DNA of 58,891 bases, taken from JAPLKX01 sp035530195. Its GTDB lineage: Bacteria; Hydrogenedentota; Hydrogenedentia; Hydrogenedentales; SLHB01. The stretch lies in assembly GCA_035530195.1 (NCBI GenBank), contig DATKVG010000033.1, positions 1-58,891 on the forward strand. The letters are read 5' to 3'. Positions 49,150 through 58,007 of this stretch are shown here, in pieces. Every line of letters starts with the position of its first letter. The stretch's first letter is position 1. The notes under the pieces were generated by a model. That model was not told the DNA's origin and did no database searches. It worked only from the letters and a program-made list of their open reading frames with translations. Position numbers and translations under genes: made by a program.

Positions 49150-49917
49150 TCAGGTGCGGTCGTCTGCAGGCCGTGGCCGCGGCGCCCGCTGCAGGCGCCT
49201 TGTCTCTTCCTCGAAAACCGTCGTACGGACCCGTTCCCGGACCGCGTCGAAGTCCACTTCACTGGACAGGGGCCGCCAGCCACACCCATCCGCCAAAAGG
49301 TCCAGCGTCCGCGCAACGGCTTGGTAGGGGTCTTTAGGCCCGAGGTCTTCGAGCGAGGCGTGCCGCGACATCACGCTGTGCCCGCCGTCAATCATGCAAC
49401 AAATCCCGAACGCAAGTTCCTCGCAACGCGGGCCGCTGAACGTCTCCGCGGGCAAGTCGCCCTGCGCAATCGCGTCGCGTACGACTCCGGTAATGGCATT
49501 CAAGACCCGCCGCTCCTGAGCGAGGACGCGGTCTCGCTGTTTCTGCGACACCTTCCGCATAAACACTTGAGAATGCAGGCTTTGCATGATGCGCATGTCT
49601 TCGGGATAAAGGCGCACGAAAAGCATCGCGGCTTCGCCAATCGCCGCCATCCGCTCCCGGGACCGGCCCTTGCAGATTGCCGCCCGCTCGACAAACACCG
49701 CCTTCCCGTGAAGCACCCGGCTCGCCAGTTCCGCTACCACCTCCTCTTTGCAGGGAAAATGATTGTAGATCGTCCCTTTCGAGTACTCCGCCGCCTCCGC
49801 TATACGTTCCATGGTCAACCCGCTGTAGCCCTTTTCAAGCAGAAGGCGCCTCGCAGTCTCGAGCACTAGATTCTCGCGTTGAACGAGTTCGCGCTGTTTC
49901 CGGGTCAAGTTTGGCAC
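49150..49917 (-). CDS. TetR-family transcriptional regulator
   Basis: The 255-aa protein has the N-terminal TetR helix-turn-helix: ILETARRLLLEKGYSGLTMERIAEAAEYSKGTIYNHFPCKEEVVAEL in pieces (about 18-65), where S-K-G-T-I-Y-N-H-F is the recognition helix. The ligand-binding helices follow, and a charged tail (about 225-255) is longer than usual. The gene is divergent from the large lectin/PKD surface-protein gene, with about 245 bases between the starts; it may regulate itself and that gene. Confidence 0.92.
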   Translation of the reverse strand: MPNLTRKQRELVQRENLVLETARRLLLEKGYSGLTMERIAEAAEYSKGTIYNHFPCKEEVVAELASRVLHGKAVFVERAAICKGRSRERMAAIGEAAMLFVRLYPEDMRIMQSLHSQVFMRKVSQKQRDRVLAQERRVLNAITGVVRDAIAQGDLPAETFSGPRCEELAFGICCMIDGGHSVMSRHASLEDLGPKDPYQAVARTLDLLADGCGWRPLSSEVDFDAVRERVRTTVFEEETRRLQRAPRPRPADDRT

Positions 49918-49924
49918 GGGGCCA

Positions 49925-49953
49925 TCATAAACGGATCGTCAGGGTTTTGTCAA
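49925..49953 (-). promoter_or_regulatory. Promoter of the TetR gene
   Basis: On the minus strand TTGACA (49953-49948) and TTATGA (49930-49925) are 17 bases apart. A partial symmetry TTTTG...CAAAA at about 49945-49963 overlaps the -35 box and could be the TetR operator. The promoter lies so close to the start codon that the transcript would be nearly leaderless. Confidence 0.45.
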
Positions 49954-50000
49954 TACGTCAAAAAATGAGCCAATACACGCGCCCCACCACCAGAAAGGGC

Positions 50001-50029
50001 TTGACAATACTTATGGTTGCCTATATCCT
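50001..50029 (+). promoter_or_regulatory. Promoter of the lectin/PKD surface-protein gene
   Basis: TTGACA (50001-50006) and TATCCT (50024-50029) are separated by 17 bases, giving a leader of about 125 bases before ATG 50163. Confidence 0.5.
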
Positions 50030-50162
50030 ACTGTTGGCAATGGGCTCGGTTCATGGATGAAATGGGCCCTTTTTCGAATTGGAATTGGGAGAGATGATAC
50101 TCGGCATCGTTAATAAACAACGTCTGGGGCGGTAAGTGCTTCAGACAGGGGAGGAGTTACAG

Positions 50163-52376
50163 ATGAGAAGATGCATTGTATTGTTACTTTTGGCGGCAGT
50201 GGTTGTCGTGCCGTCCCTGGCCTTCGCGGACGTGCAGACAATCGACTTCAGATGTATATTCCAGTACTGCCACAACCGGTTCTTCGCTCTGGCAGAGGTC
50301 ACTTTCTACGATCCGCTTACGGCCGACTGGACGGTCGAGGGCGGCGTGGGCATCCTGGATGCCAACGAGATGGAAATCCTGCAACTGATTTTGGCCGACC
50401 CGGCTGCGCCGCACCATGAGGCGGTTCACGCGGCGTTTGCGCAAAACTGTGCAAAGGCCCGGTCAGCCATCGGGAGCACGATCATCGACCTGACCACGTC
50501 GGCCGCCACATCCGGCGATACGGAACGCCAGCCGATTCCCAACACCAGCCCCCAAAAGTACTATGCCGCGGACGGCCTGATGGGCGCCTACATAACGATG
50601 GGCGAGTGGGATTTGTATGACGTCACGATGGCCGCCTTCAAGGACTCGGAATTCGGCTCGAGGGTCATATGGTGCTTGGATGAACAGGACCCTCTTTGTT
50701 ACGTGGACAAGAAAACGGACTATGATCTTTCGCAAGCCGATTACCTGAATATGTGCGGCGACCTGGACGGCGACGGCGTCAAGAACTGCAACGAGTACTG
50801 GGCCGCGACGCCCAACGGGTATGCCGGCGCACTCAACCCCGCCGTTATGGATGCGGGGGTGACATGGTCGGCTTGGACGTGCCTCGACGAGAACAACAGC
50901 AGCGTCCGGTTTGCCTATAATCCCGATACCGACCGCGTCTACACCAGGTCTCAAGTCCCCATGACGTTCGCTGACGCAAAGTTGGTCACGGGGATTCAGT
51001 ACCCGGGCGGCTCGACTATTCCGGTTGTGATGGCAACGATCAGGAATGCGGCGGAAAACGCCTACGTTCTGGCTGTGGCCAACGGGGATACCGTTTGGGT
51101 CGGGTTAACCGACGAAGCTGTTGAAGGCACCTTTGCCTGGCTGAGCGGCGAGCCGGTGACGTATACCAACTGGAATGAGGGTGAGCCCAACAATTCCGGC
51201 AACGAAGACTATTGCGAATTTAGAGACGACGGTAAGTGGAACGACAACGGTGACTCGGCGCGATATGTAGTCTTTGAGACGACCGGGACTTGGCCGGATG
51301 ACAACTCGAACGGCGCGCCCGATGCGTTCGAAGACTTAAACGGCGACCTGATTCCCGACGCGTTCGGCATTCCTCGGCCCAGTGCGGATTTCGTGGCTGA
51401 TGTGACCAACGGCGACATGCCGCTCGAGGTTCACTTCACTGACCTGTCCGACCCCGGCGAGCCCGCCCCCGAGGAGGAGGACCCCGTGATCACGTCTTGG
51501 CTGTGGGATTTCGGCGACGGCGAAACCAGCACCGAACAGGACCCGACCCACACCTATATGGCCGTGGAGCCTTTCAGCACATATCCGGTTAGCCTGACGA
51601 TCATAACGGTCAATAATCCGCCGGATGATGTGCGCACCGACACAATGACCAAGACCAGCTACATCACGGTCATTTACGTGTGCGCGTTCGAAGACAAGTT
51701 GACCGAACAGGGCGGCTCGCTTAACGATGCCATCATGGCCGCCGACCCGGCCATCTTGAGTGGTGTCAAGACCGACCTTGAGGCTGCTTCAATGACCACG
51801 TGGGGAACGTGGGATATTGAAGGCCTGCCGGGGGCAGATCCCGGCGATGGCTTGCCCGATGCCGCCCAGATGGCGTTGATCGAGCATGTCGCTTGCCACA
51901 CCTGGCTGAATGCCAGTACCCTCACCTTCATCGGCATGACCACCAACAAGGAGCTGTTCGAAACGGACATGGCCACGCTCGGCGGAGACTTTGAGGATCT
52001 GGCCGAGTTCTCGATCGTGTTCGCCGGCTTGATTGGATCGAGCACGGAGATGAAGGACACCGTCGACGAGATGTTCGTCACCATGGGCGAGGCTGGCCTG
52101 CCGAGCTATGCCGAATACGTGGTGTTCGGCGTAGGCAAGGAAGGCCCGCTGTTTGGCGCTGACGGCGACGCGGACGGCGATGGGCTTACAAACCTCGTAG
52201 AGTACGAGCAGGTGGTTGCGACCGGCGGCGGTATTGCGACGTTCGTCGATGCGGCGACCGATTACGACAACTTCTGGGACGGCAACCCCGACCTGCCCGT
52301 CGCGGGCATCCTGGGGCTGGGGCTGCTTGTCGGCGCCATGCTGGCAGGCGCGGCTCTCGCGTTGCGCAAGAAGTAA
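50163..52376 (+). CDS. Surface-anchored C-type lectin / PKD protein with calcium-loop motifs and C-terminal sorting-like helix
   Basis: ATG 50163 (AGGAG six bases upstream) begins a signal peptide (CIVLLLLAAVVVVPSLAFA) in a 737-aa protein. Domain order: an unknown helical domain ending in a calcium loop (DLDGDGVKNCNEYW, near 200); a C-type lectin-like domain (about 250-373) with VWVGLTD and W-N-E-G-E-P-N-N, the E-P-N mannose-type ligand motif; DDNSNGAPDAFEDLNGD; a PKD domain (about 405-506) with W-L-W-D-F-G-D-G; a second unknown domain ending DGDADGDGLTNLVEYE; and a Gly/Ala helix (LPVAGILGLGLLVGAML) followed by RKK. The end resembles sorting signals common in Hydrogenedentota and PVC bacteria. 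A carbohydrate-binding adhesin is inferred. Confidence 0.83.
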   Translation: MRRCIVLLLLAAVVVVPSLAFADVQTIDFRCIFQYCHNRFFALAEVTFYDPLTADWTVEGGVGILDANEMEILQLILADPAAPHHEAVHAAFAQNCAKARSAIGSTIIDLTTSAATSGDTERQPIPNTSPQKYYAADGLMGAYITMGEWDLYDVTMAAFKDSEFGSRVIWCLDEQDPLCYVDKKTDYDLSQADYLNMCGDLDGDGVKNCNEYWAATPNGYAGALNPAVMDAGVTWSAWTCLDENNSSVRFAYNPDTDRVYTRSQVPMTFADAKLVTGIQYPGGSTIPVVMATIRNAAENAYVLAVANGDTVWVGLTDEAVEGTFAWLSGEPVTYTNWNEGEPNNSGNEDYCEFRDDGKWNDNGDSARYVVFETTGTWPDDNSNGAPDAFEDLNGDLIPDAFGIPRPSADFVADVTNGDMPLEVHFTDLSDPGEPAPEEEDPVITSWLWDFGDGETSTEQDPTHTYMAVEPFSTYPVSLTIITVNNPPDDVRTDTMTKTSYITVIYVCAFEDKLTEQGGSLNDAIMAADPAILSGVKTDLEAASMTTWGTWDIEGLPGADPGDGLPDAAQMALIEHVACHTWLNASTLTFIGMTTNKELFETDMATLGGDFEDLAEFSIVFAGLIGSSTEMKDTVDEMFVTMGEAGLPSYAEYVVFGVGKEGPLFGADGDADGDGLTNLVEYEQVVATGGGIATFVDAATDYDNFWDGNPDLPVAGILGLGLLVGAMLAGAALALRKK

Positions 52377-52410
52377 GCTAAACAGCGCCTTAAGGCCTGA
52401 GTAATCACCA

Positions 52411-52441
52411 CGGGCCGCCGGAGGAACCCTCCGGCGGCCCG
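52411..52441 (+). terminator. Strong terminator hairpin after the lectin/PKD gene
   Basis: CGGGCCGCCGGAGG (52411-52424) pairs perfectly over 14 bases with 52428-52441 around AAC, followed by TTCAATTTA. It lies 34 bases after the stop codon. Confidence 0.75.
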
Positions 52442-52449
52442 TTCAATTT

Positions 52450-52638
52450 AGGCTGTAGGTAAAAATCAAGTGCGAAGTGCGAAGTTGTCAGTGCGAAGTT
52501 GTTTGAATAGGCTGGTAGAGAAGAGAAAGGGCAGAATCTGCCGTGAGAAACCGCAAGACAGCCTCTACATCCTACAGCCTATTCAAACAACTTCGCACTT
52601 TGCACTAACAACTTCGCACAGTCTAAAGCCTACAGCCT
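52450..52638. repeat. Imperfect 64-bp inverted repeat (MITE-like)
   Basis: The left arm 52450-52513 (AGGCTGTAGG ... GTTTGAATAGGCTG) is largely the reverse complement of 52575-52638 (CAGCCTATTCAAAC ... CCTACAGCCT), with best matches at both ends and a spacer of about 60 bases. Each arm has tandem GTGCGAAGT motifs. The right arm overlaps the last codons of the DUF6807 gene by nine bases, so the element supplies that gene's stop region. Confidence 0.7.
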
Positions 52639-53544
52639 GCCGTAGGCTTCGTAGAGGTCCTGGCAGGCTTGGCGGTCGAGCGGCTGGTCTGAAACGACAA
52701 TACGGAACCGGAGGTCGATGGGCTGTCCCGGCTCGATATCCGGCTCGAAGAAGGCGCCGAACCGCGCATATTTCCTCACGGAATAGTCGGGCACGCCCGT
52801 GGGCAACGTTGGGTGCGTCATGTGGAGCACCCACCACCGTTTTCCCTCGACGACGGCGCTGCAGCAAACCCACCACACCCCCTTCACCTGGACGTTTTCC
52901 TCTTCGACCGCGCCTTCCGGAATCACGTACTGGGTTGTATCCTCGTGCTCGCTGACCTCGTTGGCCAGCCGGACGTGCATACCCGCGTGCTGGACGTCCC
53001 CGCGCAACTCGACCTTTCCCGCGCCCTCCGGCGCCGACAGCGCGGACTCGAAATCGAATACGCGCAGCCCGGCAGGCAGGCGCGACGCCGAAATCGTCCG
53101 CACCTCGTTCACCAGCAGCGTCCCGTCGTTCCCGCGCCACTCGACCTTCTGCTGCTGCACGGCCTTTTCCGCCCCGGCATCGCGCGCCAGCCAGCCCGTA
53201 TGCTGCTGATACGCGTCTCGCATTTCCCACGGGTTGAACGTCCGGCCGCCGACAGTCGTCCGCTTCCAGCCGATGAACATCCCGCGGTGATGGGGATACT
53301 TGCCGCCGGCCCCCTTGGTGATCGTCCCCGTGCCGTCGAAATCATAGATGTGCGTGAACACTTTGTAGGTCTCATCGCGGCGTTCCGGGTCGTACGGGCC
53401 GATGACCGTGATCAGCCACGGTTTCCCGTCGTCCAGCAGCGCCAGTTCCCCCGGGCGCTCCTCGAATGCAAACTCCGCCGCCGCCGGCAACGATGAAAAA
53501 ACCGCCGCTACCAATAATCCCACCGACATTAGTTGTCTCAACAT
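52630..53544 (-). CDS. Secreted DUF6807 (PmoA-like) protein
   Basis: ATG 53544 has GGAGG eight bases upstream and starts a signal peptide (MLRQLMSVGLLVAAVFSSLPAAA). The 304-aa product matches DUF6807, a beta-sandwich family long annotated as PmoA because of distant similarity to methane-oxygenase genes: TVIGPYDPERRDETYKVFTHIYDFDGT, KYPHHRGMFIGWKR with H-H-R-G, and GVWWVCCSAVVEGKRWWVLHMTHP in pieces. These proteins are abundant in Planctomycetes, Lentisphaerae and relatives, usually near sugar-degradation genes; no true methane oxygenase role is implied. Its function is not established. Confidence 0.8.
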   Translation of the reverse strand: MLRQLMSVGLLVAAVFSSLPAAAEFAFEERPGELALLDDGKPWLITVIGPYDPERRDETYKVFTHIYDFDGTGTITKGAGGKYPHHRGMFIGWKRTTVGGRTFNPWEMRDAYQQHTGWLARDAGAEKAVQQQKVEWRGNDGTLLVNEVRTISASRLPAGLRVFDFESALSAPEGAGKVELRGDVQHAGMHVRLANEVSEHEDTTQYVIPEGAVEEENVQVKGVWWVCCSAVVEGKRWWVLHMTHPTLPTGVPDYSVRKYARFGAFFEPDIEPGQPIDLRFRIVVSDQPLDRQACQDLYEAYGRL

Positions 53545-53852
53545 GCTGGCCACCTCCTCTATTTTCGGCGCAGTATTGGCCCGCGGCCGGAGAATGTCAA
53601 GAAACACGAAGAAAATGACTTCTGAAAACCTAATCTTGCCGCTTTCGGCACTTTGCGGTGGGGTCGAACTCCTGCTCGACCGCGGCGCCTACACGCTGAC
53701 CCGAGTATCCAAAGCGCCTCCTCCACCACCGCCCGGTCGCGCGGGAGCGCGACCCCACCGTATCACTCAGTCGTGCTGCGGCGCGGCGCCTACCTGCTCC
53801 GCCGGATTGGCTGTTATACTTTCTGGAGGCAACAAAAACCTGGGTATTCGTC
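53545..53852. other. Divergent intergenic region with a repeat and the mnmG promoter
   Basis: This gap of about 310 bases holds the GGTCGCGC-family repeat at 53655-53760 and a -10-like TATACT at 53815-53820 just before mnmG. No credible gene was seen. Confidence 0.45.
53655..53760. repeat. Second copy of the GGTCGCGC inverted-repeat family
   Basis: The right arm 53731-53760 (CGGTCGCGCGGGAGC then GCGACCCCACCG) matches the 36885-36911 arm. The left arm 53655-53685 (GCGGTGGGGTCGAAC then TCCTGCTCGACC) is diverged but still forms its own hairpin, GGTCGA..TCGACC. The arrangement and spacer length (about 45 bases) resemble the copy at 36802-36911. Confidence 0.75.
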
Positions 53853-55739
53853 GTGACTCGTGATTTTGACGTAATCGTGGTTGGCGCCGGTCATGCGGGC
53901 GTCGAGGCGGCCCTGGCTTGCGCGCGCTCGGGGTTCCGGACGCTGCTGACGACCATCTACCTCAATACGGTGGCGCGGATGTCGTGCAACCCGGCGATCG
54001 GCGGCGTCGCGAAAGGCCAGTTGGTGCGCGAAATCGACGCGCTGGGCGGCGAGATGGGCCGGTGCATCGACCGGACCGGCATCCAGTTCAAGATGCTGAA
54101 CCGGTCGCGGGGTCCCGCGGTCCATTCACCGCGGGCGCAGGCCGACCGGATGGCGTACCAACTCGAGATGAAGCGGGTCTGCGAGGATCAGCCCGGCCTC
54201 ACGCTGAACCAGGCGCTCGTCGAGGATCTGCTCGAGCGGGACGGGTCGGTGGCGGGCGTGCGGACGGCGCTGGGCGAGGAGATTTCGGCGCGGGCGGTGA
54301 TCGTCTGCACGGGAACATTTCTGCGGGGCACGCTCCACTATGGGATGACGAGCGTCGAGGGCGGGCGGGGCGGCGAGATGGCCGCCAACGGGCTGTCGGC
54401 GGCGTACGCGCGGCTGGGGTTTGACCTCGGCCGGATGAAGACCGGCACCTGCCCGCGCATCCACCGGCGCAGCATCGACACCTCGATGCTCGAGGAACAA
54501 CCGGGCGATGCCAACCCGCGGCCGTTTTCGTTCTCAACGCCGTTGAGCGGGTTCAACCCCAACAAGATCGTCTGCTGGCTGACACACACCACGGAGATCA
54601 CCCACGAGATCATCCGCCGAAACCTCGATCGATCCCCGCTGTTTACCCGCAAAATCCAGGGGATCGGGCCGCGGTACTGCCCGAGCATCGAAGATAAAGC
54701 CGTGCGGTTCCCGGATAAGAAACGGCACCAGCTCTTTCTCGAACCCGAGGGCCTGACCACGGCCGAAGTCTATGTCAACGGCTTGGCAACCAGCCTGCCT
54801 GAAGACGTCCAATTCGAGATTCTGCACTCCGTTCCCGGGCTCGAGACGGCGGAGATCGTGCGGCCGGGGTATGCAGTCGAATACGATTTTGTGCCGCCCA
54901 CGCAACTCAAGCCGACACTCGAAACCAAGCGGGTGCGCGGCCTGTATCACGCGGGGCAGATCAACGGCACGTCGGGCTACGAAGAGGCCGCGGCGCAGGG
55001 CCTTTATGCGGCCCTCAACGCGGTGCGCCAGTTGCGCGGCGAGCCCCCGCTGTACATCCCGAGGCAGGAAGCCTACCTGGGCGTGATGGTGGACGACCTG
55101 GTGACGCGCGGCGTCGTCGAGCCGTACCGGTTGTTCACGTCGCGGGCCGAGTACCGGCTGCTGCTGCGTCACGACAACGCCGACCTCCGGCTCGCGCGCT
55201 ACGGGATCGCGGGCGGTGAGTTCCAGGCGCGCGTCGAGAAGAAACGGGCTGCGATCGAGGCGGAAACGCGCCGGCTTGAAGAGGTCCGGCTGTCGCCGTC
55301 GCCCGAGATCAACGCCATGCTGGCGGATCGCGGCGAACCGCCGCTGGCCGAGCCGCAGACAGCCGGTCAGATCCTGTGCCGGCCGCGGGTGTCGATAGGG
55401 GATGTGTGGAGAATAAGCCCGCCGCAGGCCCCGGCGCCGTTTGAGGTGGCCGAGCAGGTTGAAATCGGACTGAAGTACCGCGGGTACATCGAGCGGCAAG
55501 AACGCGATATTGTGCGGTTGCGCGGCAGCGAGACGCGGCCCATCCCGCCGAACATCGATTATTCTGCGGTTCCGGGCATTCCCAGGGAGTGCAAGGAACG
55601 CCTCGACAGCATCCGGCCGGTAAACTTCGGCCAGGCGGCCCGGATCAGCGGCGTGCGTCCCGCCGACATCGCGGTGCTGTACATCTACGTCGAGAAAATG
55701 GCGCGCGAAACCGCCGCAACACGCGGAGACAAACCCTGA
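53853..55739 (+). CDS. mnmG: tRNA uridine-5-carboxymethylaminomethyl modification enzyme MnmG (GidA)
   Basis: MnmG, with MnmE, installs carboxymethylaminomethyl groups on U34 of tRNAs using FAD, NADH and folate. The 628-aa protein has the FAD motif V-G-A-G-H-A-G at its start, MSCNPAIGGVAKGQLVREIDALGGEMGRCID and RGPAVHSPRAQADR in pieces, GTFLRGTLHYG, the CPSIEDK motif with catalytic-type Cys, GLYHAGQINGTSGYEEAAAQGL, and the C-terminal helical domain (EQVEIGLKYRGYIERQ). The GTG start lacks a close ribosome site; GGAGG lies about 23 bases upstream. The next gene starts inside its stop codon. Confidence 0.96.
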   Translation: MTRDFDVIVVGAGHAGVEAALACARSGFRTLLTTIYLNTVARMSCNPAIGGVAKGQLVREIDALGGEMGRCIDRTGIQFKMLNRSRGPAVHSPRAQADRMAYQLEMKRVCEDQPGLTLNQALVEDLLERDGSVAGVRTALGEEISARAVIVCTGTFLRGTLHYGMTSVEGGRGGEMAANGLSAAYARLGFDLGRMKTGTCPRIHRRSIDTSMLEEQPGDANPRPFSFSTPLSGFNPNKIVCWLTHTTEITHEIIRRNLDRSPLFTRKIQGIGPRYCPSIEDKAVRFPDKKRHQLFLEPEGLTTAEVYVNGLATSLPEDVQFEILHSVPGLETAEIVRPGYAVEYDFVPPTQLKPTLETKRVRGLYHAGQINGTSGYEEAAAQGLYAALNAVRQLRGEPPLYIPRQEAYLGVMVDDLVTRGVVEPYRLFTSRAEYRLLLRHDNADLRLARYGIAGGEFQARVEKKRAAIEAETRRLEEVRLSPSPEINAMLADRGEPPLAEPQTAGQILCRPRVSIGDVWRISPPQAPAPFEVAEQVEIGLKYRGYIERQERDIVRLRGSETRPIPPNIDYSAVPGIPRECKERLDSIRPVNFGQAARISGVRPADIAVLYIYVEKMARETAATRGDKP

Positions 55740-57196
55740 TGCCGTCCGTAATCCTGTTCCGGCCGGCGTACGACCGGCGGAGCCGATCCGCGCCGGTTTT
55801 TCCGTGGGGGCTGCTTTACCTGGCGTCGGTGCTTCGGGATCGCGGCGTGGAGGTCCACATCCTCGACGAGGCCGTCACGCCGGATTACGCGCCAGATCTG
55901 GATGGGCTGCTGGAACAGGCGCGGCCGGTGGCGGTGGGCGTATCGAGCATGACGGGCGACCAAATCAGGCATGGACTCGAATTCGCCCGGCACGTGCGGG
56001 CAAAATCGGACGCGGCGATCGTCTGGGGCGGCATTCACCCGAGCCTCCTCCCCGAACAGACCGCCCGGCACCCGCTCGTGAATTACGCCGTGGCCGGCGA
56101 GGGCGAGTATGCGCTGGCGGAACTGGTGGGCAGGCTCGCGGCGGGGAAAGACCCGGGGCAAATTCCCGGCGTGTACGGCCGCGACGGCGGCACGCGCCCA
56201 ACCCGGTTTATCGACCTCGCGCAGCTCCCGGAGATCCCGTACGACCTCGTCGATGTCGAGAAATACATTTGCGCGCGGCCCGATATCGGCGCCCGGCGTT
56301 ACTTCGAGATCTGCACATCCCGCGGGTGCCCGCACCACTGCGGGTTCTGTTACATCGAATCGGTCCACGGCAGCCGATGGCGCGCCCTCGACGCCGCGCA
56401 GGCGCTCGCGGGAATCCGGGCGCTGGTCGAGCGGTTTCATCTCGACTGTGTGTCGTTCCGCGAAGACAACTTTTTCGTCAACCGCGGGCGCGTCGAGGCG
56501 ATCGCGAGGGGGCTTGTCGAAAACGGCCCGAAGATCAAGTGGGCCGCCAGTTGCCGCATCAATTATTTTGACAACTACGATGACGAGTTCGTGGGCCTGC
56601 TCAAACGGAGCGGCTGCGTGTTGCTCACGTTCGGGGTCGAATCGGGTAACGACCGCGTGCTCGAATTCATCCGCAAAGGCATCACGGTCGAAGCCGTGCT
56701 CAACGTGGCGCGGCGCATCCAGGCCGCCGGAATCCGCGGCACCTACCATTTTATGGGCGGGTTCCCCACCGAAACGCCCGCCGAATTCCTTGACACGTGC
56801 AGGCTCATTGACCGGCTCAGGCGGGTTGGGCCGGACGTTGTGGTGCGCGAGATGTCGATCTTTGCCCCATATCCCGGTGTTGGGCTGATCCCGGAGTGCG
56901 TGTCCCGCGGCCACGTCGAGCCGGCCGATTTGCAAGGATGGATCAAAATGGACTGGGCCAACCCACAACGGCCGTGGCTGACCGACCGGCAATCGCAATT
57001 GATTTCCGACGCCCAATTTCTTATTGCGCGCCTCGCCCACCCAAACGCGCTCGTGCGCGGATGGGCCAATGCACGGTGGGCGCAACTGCTCGAGCGCGGC
57101 CCACGAATGCGGTTGCCCGAGAGGCCGGCGGTCGAACTGTTGCGCAGGCTGGGAAAAAAGGGTGCGCTGTCCTTTTTTCCTATTCGGATTCGGTAG
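55739..57196 (+). CDS. B12-binding-type radical SAM protein
   Basis: The ATG at 55739 overlaps the TGA of mnmG by one base. The 485-aa product has an N-terminal cobalamin-binding-like Rossmann domain (WGLLYLASVLRDRGVEVHILDEAV; AIVWGGIHPSLLPEQTARHPLVNYAVAGEGE in pieces) without the D-x-H-x-x-G cobalt ligand, then a radical SAM barrel with C-P-H-H-C-G-F-C (Cys197, Cys201, Cys204), FREDNFFVNRGRVEAI and FGVESGNDRVLEFIRKGIT, the usual G-V-E-S/T-G motif. The family includes methyltransferases, hopanoid and tRNA-modifying enzymes. Despite the coupling to mnmG its substrate is unknown. Confidence 0.87.
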   Translation: MPSVILFRPAYDRRSRSAPVFPWGLLYLASVLRDRGVEVHILDEAVTPDYAPDLDGLLEQARPVAVGVSSMTGDQIRHGLEFARHVRAKSDAAIVWGGIHPSLLPEQTARHPLVNYAVAGEGEYALAELVGRLAAGKDPGQIPGVYGRDGGTRPTRFIDLAQLPEIPYDLVDVEKYICARPDIGARRYFEICTSRGCPHHCGFCYIESVHGSRWRALDAAQALAGIRALVERFHLDCVSFREDNFFVNRGRVEAIARGLVENGPKIKWAASCRINYFDNYDDEFVGLLKRSGCVLLTFGVESGNDRVLEFIRKGITVEAVLNVARRIQAAGIRGTYHFMGGFPTETPAEFLDTCRLIDRLRRVGPDVVVREMSIFAPYPGVGLIPECVSRGHVEPADLQGWIKMDWANPQRPWLTDRQSQLISDAQFLIARLAHPNALVRGWANARWAQLLERGPRMRLPERPAVELLRRLGKKGALSFFPIRIR

Positions 57197-58007
57197 TGGG
57201 GGGGTCTTCGGCGTTTTCCTGTCGCGGCTGGTTGCGCACAGACGGGACTTCTTCGTCCTTGTTTTCCAATTGCTGCTGCTGGACTCTCATCTCGTGCGCC
57301 ATATCGCCGGATGCGCCGGCTTCGCGGTTGTGCAGTTCGGCGATCTGCTCGACGCGCCCATACACGATGAGCGTGTCGTCCTTGCGGATGTACGTCTTGC
57401 CCATCGGCGCGCCGAGGTAATTGCCATCGAGGCGCCGGATGCCTAGTACCTGCACGCCTTCGTCGGTTAACCTTAAATCGGACAGGCGTTTTCCCGCCAG
57501 CCAGTCTCCCGCTCCGACATGGAGCTCCGTGACCGTATAGCCGGAGCTGAGTTGGAGCAGCGACGGGAAATCCCACACCTCGAGGCGGGTCCATTTTTTC
57601 AGCGCCCAACCGATCGCGCGCGACATCCAATAGTCGATCCACTTACTCATTGAAATCAGCAGCAGCAGAACGAGCGCGCTCGTTATCAGCAGCAGCCTGG
57701 AAAAAACCGAGATCGAGCTTTCGCCGCCGGCCACAAACACCTGCAGCAGCGATGCCACAGCCGCCACGAAACCCGCGTTGCCGATCAGCATCATCAGCAT
57801 GATGATGCGACGCCGAACCGGATGCTCCATGATCTGCTCCGACTCACGCGTCGTGAAACCAACCCCCAGAAACGCCGAGCGCGCCTGGAATCGGGCAAAT
57901 TCGCGCGAAAGGCCCGTAAACGTCAAGGCGACCATCGCCACGCGGGTCACCAGGAAGCCAACGAACAAAACCAACGGGAACGTAATAATTAGAATGATGC
58001 TGCTCAC
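57180..58007 (-). CDS. Membrane protein with a C-terminal RCK_C (TrkA-C) domain
   Basis: The 275-aa protein uses GTG 58007 (AAAGAGAG upstream). It has about three membrane segments (SSIILIITFPLVLFVGFLVT; IIMLMMLIGNAGFVAAVASLL; LLLITSALVLLLLIS) and then an RCK_C domain at about 155-225 (YTVTELHVGAGDWLAGKRLSDLRLTDEGVQVLGIRRLDGNYLGAP in pieces; VYGRVEQIAELH), which in TrkA and channels senses nucleotides or c-di-AMP. The acidic, Gln-rich tail is unusual. It converges on the radical SAM gene with a 17-base overlap. A ligand-gated transport or sensing role is inferred. Confidence 0.8.
   Translation of the reverse strand: MSSIILIITFPLVLFVGFLVTRVAMVALTFTGLSREFARFQARSAFLGVGFTTRESEQIMEHPVRRRIIMLMMLIGNAGFVAAVASLLQVFVAGGESSISVFSRLLLITSALVLLLLISMSKWIDYWMSRAIGWALKKWTRLEVWDFPSLLQLSSGYTVTELHVGAGDWLAGKRLSDLRLTDEGVQVLGIRRLDGNYLGAPMGKTYIRKDDTLIVYGRVEQIAELHNREAGASGDMAHEMRVQQQQLENKDEEVPSVRNQPRQENAEDPPTTESE

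Noticed and set aside
53655..53760. Terminator of the DUF6807 or mnmG gene
   Set aside because: It lies upstream of both divergent genes, so it cannot terminate either; the match to the repeat at 36802 explains it better.
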